From NCBI GenBank assembly GCA_038239195.1, contig JBBSEZ010000054.1:1-31505 (forward strand): DNA of 31,505 nucleotides, given 5' to 3'. This DNA is from JBBSEZ01 sp038239195 (GTDB lineage Bacteria; Planctomycetota; Planctomycetia; Gemmatales; Gemmataceae). The notes beneath the pieces are model-generated. The model did not search any database, was not told where the DNA came from, and saw only the letters and a program-made list of their open reading frames with translations. The number at the start of each line of letters is the position of its first letter. Position 1 is the stretch's first letter. The position numbers and the translations under genes are program-made. Below are positions 22,230 to 29,183 of this stretch, piece by piece.

Positions 22230-24695
22230 GTGATCCGCATCCAGTGTCCGCGCTGCCAGGGCTTGCTCCAGGTTCCCCCGTCGATGGCGGGCCAGGTGGT
22301 CGCCTGTGGGCGGTGCCGACAGCAAATGCGCGTCCCCACGTCCGCCACCCAGCCCGTCGGCCTACGTCCTCCGGGGGCGTCACCCCCCAGCCCGCCGTCT
22401 CCAGTCGTCCAGGCCCCGGCTCGCCCTCCTCAACCGCCGCTGCCGCGCCGAGAACCTGCCCCGGCCCGCGCCCAATCCTCTGCACCGCATCGCCCCGCCC
22501 CGCGGCCCGGCAAGGGGCGCGGGCTGCTCGTCGCCGTCCTCTGCGCCCTGGCGCTGCTCCCGGCGCTGGCGGGCGGGGCGTTCTTCTTCTTGCGCGGCCA
22601 GGGCAATGGGCCGGGCGCCAACGTCGACCAGCGCGAAACCGGCGACCAGGGCCAGAAGCCGGAAGAGACAGCGAAGGGTGGTGGGAAAGACAACATCGAG
22701 GCGCCCTTCGATGCCCCCGGCGTCCTCGAAGCGCAGGTGCTCGACGCGCTCAACGCCGCGCGCGCCCAGGCGGGCGTGGCGCCCGTTGTACCTGACCAGG
22801 CGCGCTCGGCCGGCTGTCGGGAACACGCTCGCTACTGGCTGCGCAATGCGGGGGCGCGCGCGGCCCAGGCCGCCGGGAGGCACGAGCAAGTGTCCGGGCT
22901 GCCGGGCTGCTCGAAGGCCGGGCGCGACGCGGCGCGCCGGGCCAGCGTCGTCGAACGCGCGCCGGGGGCAGCCCTCGCGGTCTGGCTGGCCGCCCCGGCC
23001 CATCGGGCCTTGCTCCTTCATCCCTCTCTGAAGTCGGTTGGCCTCGGTTTCGTTCGCGGCGAGGGCGAGCGCTGGGCGTCGGCGTTCGACTGGTTGAGCG
23101 GCTGGGAGGGCGAGCCGGGCGTGGGGGCCGCCCCGGCCGTGATCTACCCTGCCCACAAGCAGGCGCGGGTGCCGCTGGCCTTTCCGGGCAACGAGATACC
23201 CGACCCGGTGCCGCTCGCCAAGGACAAGCTGACCGGCTACCCGATCACGATGACGTTCCTGGGCAAGGGCCGGCCGACCAGGGTGCGGGGCTGGCTGGAG
23301 GACGAGAGTGGGGCCCCCGTCGAGGTGTGGTTTTCCTCGCCCGAGGGCCCTGCCAACAAGGCCCACGCGCGATCTCAGCAGAACACGGTTTGCCTGATGG
23401 CCCACCGGCGCCTGGTCCCCGGGCTGCGCTACGTGGTCCACGTCCAGGCGGTGGTGGTGGGCTCTCCCTGGTCGCGCACCCTGAGCTTCACCACGATGAG
23501 CGAGGCCGACGTCGATGGCCCTCTCTACGGCGGGGCGCTGGCGCGGCTCAACCTGCACCGCAAGGCAACGGGGCTGGGAGAGGTGGCGCTGGACGAGGAG
23601 CGCTCGGGGGCCTGCCTGGCGCATGCCCGCTACGTGGCCCTGAACATCAACGACCACCCGAAGCTGAACGTGCTGGACGAGGAGCCAACCTTGCCGGGCT
23701 ACACGAAGGAGGGCAAGCAGGTCGCCAGGCGCTCGGCGCTGCGCCTGGGCGGGGGGCCGGGGGCGCCGGACGCGGTCGATTGGTTGCTGGGGTCGCTGCT
23801 CAACCGGAACGTGGTGCTCAACCCCGGCCTCGAAAAGATGGGGATGGGCGCCGCCCAGCAGGCGCCGCGCGGCTGGGTCTGGGCGATGGACCTGTCGGCG
23901 CCGCGCTCGACCAAGGGCGCCCCGCTCGCCGTGCTGCATCCCGGCAAGGGCCAGCGCGACGTGCCGCTCGCCTACGGCCGCGCCGTCCCCGACCTCGTGG
24001 GCCCGGAGGGCAAGGACAAGGTGGCCGGCTACGCCATCAGCGCGTCGTTCCCGCCGCGAGCTCCGGTGAGCGCGGCGACGGCGCAGCTCGTCGATGGCAC
24101 TGGGGCTGAGGTGCCGTTCTGGCTTTCGACGCCCGCGAGGCCCTTCGGGACGGTGCGCTACAACCTCCTGGGCGTATTGCCGAAGCAGCCGTTGCGCCCT
24201 GCCACGACCTACGCGGTCAGCTTGCGGGCGACGGTAAACGGAGCGCCGTGGGCGGAGTCGTGGAGCTTTCGCACGCTCGACGCGGAGCGCGCCCGGATCG
24301 AGGTCGCCGCCGAACTGGTGCGGCAGGTGAACGTCCACCGGGGGCGGGCGGGGCTGGCCCCGGTGACGCTCGACGCCAAGGTGTCGCGCGGGTGCCTCTT
24401 GCACGCGCGGTACGTATCGCTCAACATCAATCACCCGGCGGTGCAGGGGCTGGGCATCCACGAGGAGGACAGGCGGTTGCCAGGGGTGACCCCGGAGGGG
24501 ACGAAGGCGGGGAAGGGGGCCGTGATCGCCATCATTTCCGACCCGGTGGAGTCGGTGGACGGGTGGATGGCGACGCTGTACCATCGCGTGCCGCTGCTCG
24601 ATCCGCGCCTGAAGCGGATCGGCTATGGGCAGGCGCTGGTGGTGAATCGGGGATGGGTCACGGTGTTGGATGCGGATAGCGGACGGGAGCGGTAA
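22230..24695 (+). CDS. Membrane-anchored protein with N-terminal zinc ribbon and three CAP-like domains
   Basis: The preferred start is GTG 22230 (GGATGGAG upstream), giving 821 residues; a GTG at 22191 is possible. Residues 6-29 form a ribbon with cysteines 6, 9, 26 and 29 (CPRC...CGRC). A Pro-rich linker and one helix (about 97-123) place the rest outside the cytoplasm. Three CAP/SCP-like units begin near residues 166, 435 and 691, with repeats such as LNLHRKATGLGEVALDEERS and VNVHRGRAGLAPVTLDAKVS, then CLAHARYVALNIN and CLLHARYVSLNIN. Between them are two similar beta-rich modules (about 307-420 and 573-690) containing KDKLTGYPITMTF or KDKVAGYAISASF. CAP proteins can be proteases, sterol or lipid binders, or signals; the role here is unknown. 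Confidence 0.85.
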   Translation: MIRIQCPRCQGLLQVPPSMAGQVVACGRCRQQMRVPTSATQPVGLRPPGASPPSPPSPVVQAPARPPQPPLPRREPAPARAQSSAPHRPAPRPGKGRGLLVAVLCALALLPALAGGAFFFLRGQGNGPGANVDQRETGDQGQKPEETAKGGGKDNIEAPFDAPGVLEAQVLDALNAARAQAGVAPVVPDQARSAGCREHARYWLRNAGARAAQAAGRHEQVSGLPGCSKAGRDAARRASVVERAPGAALAVWLAAPAHRALLLHPSLKSVGLGFVRGEGERWASAFDWLSGWEGEPGVGAAPAVIYPAHKQARVPLAFPGNEIPDPVPLAKDKLTGYPITMTFLGKGRPTRVRGWLEDESGAPVEVWFSSPEGPANKAHARSQQNTVCLMAHRRLVPGLRYVVHVQAVVVGSPWSRTLSFTTMSEADVDGPLYGGALARLNLHRKATGLGEVALDEERSGACLAHARYVALNINDHPKLNVLDEEPTLPGYTKEGKQVARRSALRLGGGPGAPDAVDWLLGSLLNRNVVLNPGLEKMGMGAAQQAPRGWVWAMDLSAPRSTKGAPLAVLHPGKGQRDVPLAYGRAVPDLVGPEGKDKVAGYAISASFPPRAPVSAATAQLVDGTGAEVPFWLSTPARPFGTVRYNLLGVLPKQPLRPATTYAVSLRATVNGAPWAESWSFRTLDAERARIEVAAELVRQVNVHRGRAGLAPVTLDAKVSRGCLLHARYVSLNINHPAVQGLGIHEEDRRLPGVTPEGTKAGKGAVIAIISDPVESVDGWMATLYHRVPLLDPRLKRIGYGQALVVNRGWVTVLDADSGRER

Positions 24696-24748
24696 CGCGC
24701 GTCTCCCCGTGAAGGTTGTCGTTGGGCGCCGGGCAGGAAAATCATACT

Positions 24749-24800
24749 TGTAGGACGGCTCTCCCGAGCCGTCTGGACGGCTCGGGAGAGCCGTCCTACA
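24749..24800. repeat. Perfect 25-bp inverted repeat with nested palindromes
   Basis: The left arm (24749-24773) and right arm (24776-24800) are exact reverse complements around a 2-nt centre (TG). Each arm is itself a hairpin: GACGGCTC-TCCC-GAGCCGTC on the left and GACGGCTC-GGGA-GAGCCGTC on the right. The DNA or RNA can therefore fold as one 25-bp stem or as two 8-bp hairpins. It lies between the CAP gene stop and the GTG at 24815. The layout suggests a REP-like dispersed element or a bidirectional transcript end; there is no T-tract. Confidence 0.9.
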
Positions 24801-24814
24801 GCAGGAGGTGTCCC

Positions 24815-25081
24815 GTGATCGTCGTGAGAGCATCTGCCGGCCTGGTCATCGAGTTCGGGATGAGCGACAAGGGGAAGTGGAGCGCCCTGTCCGTCCGCCT
24901 GGCGGAAGGGCTGTCGGCCGAGCCGTTTCACTTCGAGGTGTCGGAGGCGGGCGGTCGCCTGCTCGTTCGGCTCGTGGAGGCGCGGGAGCCGGCCGAGCTT
25001 ATCGTTGCGCTGGGGGCCCTCTTGCGCCACGAGGACAAGGTGCTGGCGGAGGTTCGCAAGTACAACCGGCCGGGGAGGTGA
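24815..25081 (+). CDS. Small protein of unknown function
   Basis: This 88-residue protein starts at GTG 24815, behind GCAGGAGG. It is soluble, with predicted strand-rich first half (VIVVRASAGLVIEFG) and a C-terminal helix (ELIVALGALLRHEDKVLAEV). There are no cysteines and no signal peptide. I recognise no family. The start is placed after the palindrome because the open frame upstream of it translates the palindrome itself. Confidence 0.65.
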   Translation: MIVVRASAGLVIEFGMSDKGKWSALSVRLAEGLSAEPFHFEVSEAGGRLLVRLVEAREPAELIVALGALLRHEDKVLAEVRKYNRPGR

Positions 25082-25277
25082 GCCGTGTAGCCGCGACGCG
25101 GTAGCGGAGCACGACCCTCGCGGCTGAAGGCGCGGATTTTCGGGCCGGAGAGGGGCAGTTGGCGCGCAAACTGCGGGAAGTTTCTCCCGAGGTGATTGCG
25201 TGGACGGGGCGCGCGCCCCGTTGGCCCTGCGCTCGTCCGGGCCTCGCGCCCGACGGGCCTGCTCGGGAGGTGCTGTC

Positions 25278-25673
25278 ATGTCGCGTGCCTTTGTCGCGTT
25301 CGTGCTGGGGGCCTTGGTCTGCGTTGGTCAACTGCCGGCCCAACCGACCGAGAAGATCGACGCCAAGGTGGACCGTTCGCTGACGGGCTTCGTCGCCAAG
25401 GTGGAGGCGAAGGATGAGAACAACGGAACGGTGACGATGCGGACGAGCGGCCCGCCGTCCAGCTACAAGTATCACGTGGACGCCAAGACGAAGTTGCTGA
25501 CGGCGAAGGGGGAGCGGTTGAAGGACGGGCTGAAGAGCTCGCTGTTGCCCGGCGCCGAGGTGGTGGTGCTCTTTGTGGATCGCCGGCCCAAGGGGGAAAC
25601 GCCGTTGCCGGCGGGGACGCGCTACGCCCACGCGGTCCGGCTCATCCGGCCCGCGAAGTCTTCGCCCAAGTAG
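25278..25673 (+). CDS. Small secreted beta-rich protein of unknown function
   Basis: This 131-residue protein starts at ATG 25278, behind GGGAGG. It has a signal peptide (MSRAFVAFVLGALVCVGQLP with probable cleavage after PAQ). The mature part is strand-rich: GFVAKVEAKDENNGTVTM, then YKYHVDAKTKLLTAKG, then LLPGAEVVVLFVDRR. This is the outline of a small OB-like barrel as in DUF5666-type proteins, but I am not sure of the family. It precedes the 66-residue zinc protein by 28 bp and may be co-transcribed with it. Confidence 0.75.
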   Translation: MSRAFVAFVLGALVCVGQLPAQPTEKIDAKVDRSLTGFVAKVEAKDENNGTVTMRTSGPPSSYKYHVDAKTKLLTAKGERLKDGLKSSLLPGAEVVVLFVDRRPKGETPLPAGTRYAHAVRLIRPAKSSPK

Positions 25674-25701
25674 AAGGGCCCACTTTTGGAGGAGAGCAGC
25701 C

Positions 25702-25902
25702 ATGAGCAAGTTGACGGACAAGATGAGCGAGGCGGGCACCGGGAAGGTCGCGGTGGACGAGGGCGTGGGCGCCCCGAAGAAGGGGGAGCGCTTCCGCTGC
25801 GAGAAGTGCGGCATGGAGGTGCAGGTGACCGCAGACTGCCGCTGCAAGGGGAGCGAACACGCTCACTTCCACTGCTGCGGGCAGGAGCTGCGGAAGGTGT
25901 AG
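25702..25902 (+). CDS. Small metal-binding (zinc-ribbon-like) protein
   Basis: This is a 66-residue protein starting at ATG 25702, behind TTGGAGGAG. The C-terminal half is packed with metal ligands: cysteines 33, 36, 46, 48, 58 and 59, and histidines 53, 55 and 57. The C-E-K-C-G-M-E-V entry and H-C-C-G-Q-E-L end recall the N-terminal desulforedoxin domain of desulfoferrodoxin. There is no signal peptide. It could bind zinc or iron; the metal cannot be told from the sequence. Confidence 0.75.
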   Translation: MSKLTDKMSEAGTGKVAVDEGVGAPKKGERFRCEKCGMEVQVTADCRCKGSEHAHFHCCGQELRKV

Positions 25903-25920
25903 GGGCAGAACGAGCCGGTC

Positions 25921-25961
25921 GGCGAGGGGGCGGGGCGAACATTTCGCCCGGGCCCCTCGCC
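25921..25961. repeat. Strong stem-loop after the small metal-binding protein gene
   Basis: The 9-bp outer stem (25921-25929 with 25953-25961), a 3x3 internal loop and a 7-bp inner stem (GGGCGAA with TTCGCCC) close on a 3-nt loop. It begins 19 nt after the stop of the 66-residue protein gene. It lacks a T-tract but probably marks the transcript end. Confidence 0.6.
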
Positions 25962-26117
25962 GATCTGTTGCGCACAAAGTGCAGTGAAAATGGGCTGAAT
26001 ATCAGCTCGGGATGGTCTGCGGCGACTTGTTCGCGCAGTTACCCTTGTCACCTTTTTTGCGCGCTGCTAAGGTGGAGATTGCTGCGGATGCCTCACTCCG
26101 TCATCTAGTCTGGAACA

Positions 26118-26131
26118 GGGACTTTCTCAAG
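26118..26131 (+). repeat. Left terminal inverted repeat of the insertion sequence
   Basis: GGGACTTTCTCAAG pairs with the complement of 27846-27859, with one mismatch. The TGA stop of the transposase (26127-26129, minus strand) lies inside it. Confidence 0.8.
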
Positions 26132-27821
26132 CTGCAACCTGTTGAGCGGACAGATCATGGCGTAGGCGATCGGGGCCGTGGGCGCGCCAGCGTGGCCGGA
26201 TGTCTTCGTGCGCGAGCAAGAGCTGGCGTAGTTCGTCCGGCGAGACCTTCAGGAGGCCCCACCAGGAAAGGTTGGGGGGCAAGCACAGGCCCAAGCGTTC
26301 GTAGGGCGAGGTCTTCCGCCGCCTGCCCGTGCGGAACTTCCGGCAGTTCCAATAGAGGCGCTTGAGGCCCAGCAAACCTTGCGTGAGGCGCCGATGCCGC
26401 CCTTGCTGCATGCGCACCACACTGTTCAGCCCTTCCACCAGGCCTGACGCAGAATGCCGCGCACCTGACCCACCGCTTGCTGTCCCGCTTCTCCCGCCTG
26501 GGCGATCAGCACCCCCCACACCACCACCAGCCCGCGTACCACCGCTGCCTGCTGGCCCGGCCCTTGCGCCAACTCGGGCCGGCGGCGCACCCCCTCGCCG
26601 CGCATGCCTCCGGCGCCACCGGCACGCTCGCCAGTTCCTTCTGCACCCGATCCAAAAAGGTGAATGTCTCGGGGCGTCGCAGCAGGCGTTTCGCCCTGGA
26701 CCACTCTGCCCCCTTTAGTTCGGGCAAGGCCGCCGCCACCAGGCTTTCCGCCCGGGCACGCGTATTCAACTCCCCTTCGGGGGCAAAGAGCTTCAGGGCC
26801 GCGCCGACGTCTGCCCAGGCTTGCTCGGTTGCCGCCCAGTCATCGAACGCCTGCTGTGCCTGCTGCCAACGCCGCTTGGCCACCGTGGCGTAGCCGGTCT
26901 TGGGCTGGCCGTGGCGGGCCTGCCACGCCAACCGACGCTCGGCCTCTTCGGCCCGCTCAAGGGCTTTGCTCGCACGGCCTTGCGACCTGCGCAAGGCCCG
27001 GCCGCCCTCGCGCAAGGTGTGGAAGTGGTCCAACTGGTCGCCGATGACTTGTTGCCCTTGGCGGCGCCGCTCGGCGTTGACCAGGCGCAGGCCTTTCTCC
27101 AAGCCCGTGCCGGCGTCGCGACTGACCTGCTCCAGGGCAGGCAGAAGGCGGAACTCCTTGGCCCACTCCTCGCCATCCCGTGTCGCGGCCTTGCGCCCCC
27201 GCAGCCAACAAAAGCTCTCCGGCTCAACCACCATGAGCACCGGTTGGCGGCCCACAAAGATCTCGTCGGGGGCCGCCCGGCGCGCCAGCGGGCGGCTGAG
27301 TTCGTCGAGGGCGGCCAGCAGCGGCGTGGGGCGTTTGGCCGCGGCAGCACTGTAGCGACCGAGTTGGGCCACGCTGGGGGTCTCTTGGGCGAGGAAGACG
27401 TGCAGCAGGCGCTGAGCCACGGGCAGGCTGACGCCTTCGGCCTGGGCGCAGCTGGCGAACTCGGCCTGCTTGCCCGGTCGATGACCGCCGTGTAGCGTTG
27501 CTGCTGCCGGAGTTCCTGTTGGCACTGACTCAACCGCAGCTCCAGGTCATGGACTTGTTGCCGAAAGTGCTGAAGTTGTTGCTGGGCGGCGAAGCCATCG
27601 ACGGCCTCGAGGACGGTCTGGGCCTCGCGGTAGAGGGCCTGGCGCGAGATGCCCCGTTGCTCCGCTTGCGCGGTGACGGCGCCGTGGTGCCCGAAGAAGG
27701 CGGTGGCGGCACTGGCAAGGCGCTGGAACGTGGCTACGATGGACAGGGGGGTGACCTTCCGGGCGAACGCGGTTGGTGGTTCTTCCGCGTTATTCCAGTT
27801 GCTCACCCCCGTTTTGTCCAC
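26127..27821 (-). pseudogene. Multiply frameshifted DDE-type transposase
   Basis: Three frames must be joined to read it. The first (from GTG 27821) gives an HTH-like part: RGISRQALYREAQTVLEAVD. After a shift near 27478 the second frame gives VGRQPVLMVVEPESFCWLRG, then VIGDQLDHFHTLREG. After shifts near 26600 and 26445 the tail reads SGLVEGLNSVVRMQQGRHRR, then LKRLYWNCRKFRTGRRR and SPYERLGLCLPP. The V-E-G-L-N-S-V-V-R-M-Q-Q-x2-H-R and RLYWN-x-R-x-F-x-T-G tail is typical of a planctomycete transposase group I recall. The protein would be about 560 residues if repaired. The frameshifts make it inactive as sequenced, unless they are sequence errors. Confidence 0.8.
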
Positions 27822-27845
27822 CCCCTACCCCTACGTCCTGCCCTC

Positions 27846-27859
27846 CTGGAGAAAGTCCC
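27846..27859 (-). repeat. Right terminal inverted repeat of the insertion sequence
   Basis: CTGGAGAAAGTCCC is the inverse of the left repeat at 26118-26131, apart from one base. It lies 25 bp upstream of the transposase start. Confidence 0.8.
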
Positions 27860-28669
27860 GTCCCGAACGGGGTGACGCGGACGCAGGTCGGCGTGGTCAC
27901 GGTGGATGGGCAGACGTTGACTTACGCCAACCTACCCACGATCAAAGGGGGGCTCACCATCAACGGCCCGACGGCGGTCAACGCCGAGGCGGCGCCGGAC
28001 ACGGTGGACCGCGGCCCCGCGCAGGTCGGCCTGACCGCGCAGGAGCGCTTCGTGCAGGTTTTGTACCTGGACGCTTTGGGCCGGCCCGGGTCGAAGGCGG
28101 AACTGGACGGTTGGGCGGGGCCCCTGGACGGTTCGACCCGCGCGGCAGGCGGTGGCAAGCGGCATCGAGGGGAGCTCCGAAGCACTCACGCACCTGGTGA
28201 AGACGTGGTCCGTGGCGTATTTGGGGCGGCAGGCGTCGGGGGGGGCGAGGAGCAGCCGTGGGTCAACATCCTCCTTGCGGGGCAGACCGAGGAGCAGGTG
28301 CTCAGTCAGGTCCTGGGCGACTCGGCGGGCAGCGAGTTCTACAACCGGGCGCAGGGGCTGGTCGCCTCCGGGACGGCCGACGAGCGGTACGTGAAGGCGC
28401 TGTACCTGGTGCTGCTGAACCGCACGCCGAGCGACGCGGAGGTGGCTGGCCAGGTCGCCGCCCTGAACGGGTCGAACCGCCAGGCGGTGGCGCGGAGCTT
28501 CTTGAGTGGGCAGGAGTTCCGCACAGACCAGTTTGAAGGCTACTACGACGTGCTGCTGCACCGCCCGCCCGACTCGGATGGCCTGAATGGCTGGGTGTTC
28601 TCGAACATCGACATGCGCAGCGTGCGGCTGGGCTTCGAGGCCTCTTCCGAGTTCTTCACGAACGGCTGA
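27860..28669 (+). pseudogene. 5'-truncated extracellular protein fragment with DUF4214 repeats
   Basis: This is the C-terminal portion of a larger exported protein. Right after the insertion-sequence end it reads TQVGVVTVDGQTLTYANLPT, then GGLTINGP, typical of planctomycete surface proteins. Two DUF4214-like units follow: ERFVQVLYLDALGRPGSKAE and VKALYLVLLNRTPSDAEVAG, with the repeated GQEFRT and GFEASSEFF endings. Within the first unit the frame shifts near 28140 and shifts back across the 8-G run at 28239-28246; the middle reads EALTHLVKTWSVAYLGRQAS in the other frame. No start codon, signal peptide or upstream part remains, so the insertion presumably removed the 5' end. A strong terminator follows. 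Confidence 0.75.
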
Positions 28670-29183
28670 GGCGACGGAGTGGGTCGAGGCGCCGTTTGGG
28701 CAGGATGGCGCTTCCGAGTGGGGAAGAGAAAGGGCCCGCGAAGAATCGCGGGCCCTTTTTCCGTGGAGGCGAGGACCGGCAGGAGGTCAGCTCCGGCGTG
28801 CCTCCCTCGTGCCGTACCCCGACGTCCCGCACGTCATCCGCACACCCCGGTGGTCTAACCGCGCCCGAACGACGCTCCAAGACACGCGGTGGAGCGAATC
28901 GGGACGTGTTGGGGCTTTCGGGCCTTCGCGAGCGCTTTTTTGAGTTTGTGCTTGCCAACCGATTCCCCGAGCGATACGCTCGCCCCTGCTCCCACAACTT
29001 TGCGATCCGGTTTGTGCGCGTACCTCGGTGGCCGGGGACGGGCCTCGCGACGAGGCCGCGCCCCCACCGGCATCGAGTCGTTGCGAGCCTGGAAAGCAGA
29101 GGGCCCTGCCCCCGACCCTGAGGCGTGCCGTCGCGCCCGCATCGGGACACCGCCGTCCGGGAGCGACACCAAGGAGCCCACTC
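28670..29183. other. Gene-free stretch between terminator and the giant surface protein gene
   Basis: Apart from the terminator at 28729-28760 I see no gene. A weak promoter-like pair (TTGCCA at 28952-28957 and TACGCT at 28975-28980, 17-bp spacing) lies about 200 bp before ATG 29184. GGCCTCGCGACGAGGCC near 29041-29058 can form a short hairpin in the leader. The ribosome binding site AAGGAG lies about seven bases before the ATG. Confidence 0.5.
28729..28760 (+). terminator. Rho-independent terminator
   Basis: An 11-bp GC-rich stem (28731-28741 with 28746-28756, AGGGCCCGCGA against TCGCGGGCCCT), extended by A:T pairs, closes on the loop AGAA. It ends in a T-run (28756-28760). It lies 60 bp after the DUF4214 stop. 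Flanking A's make it work on either strand to some degree. Confidence 0.9.

Larger units (their letters stand above)
26118..27859 (-). mobile_element. Decayed insertion sequence with terminal inverted repeats
   Basis: The 1742-bp element is bounded by 14-bp inverted repeats matching at 13 positions: GGGACTTTCTCAAG at the left end and CTGGAGAAAGTCCC at the right end. The similarity may extend outward over about eight more bases with one gap. The single transposase reading frame set runs right to left; its start lies 25 bp inside the right end and its stop overlaps the left repeat. No clear target duplication flanks it, so it is old or rearranged. It abuts the truncated DUF4214 gene at 27860. 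Confidence 0.8.

Noticed and set aside
22380..24833. Long minus-strand open frame opposite the CAP protein
   Set aside because: It is a shadow frame with no domain; the plus strand has repeats, a helix and an RBS.
26100..27875. Target-site duplication flanking the insertion sequence
   Set aside because: Bases next to the two terminal repeats do not match over any useful length.
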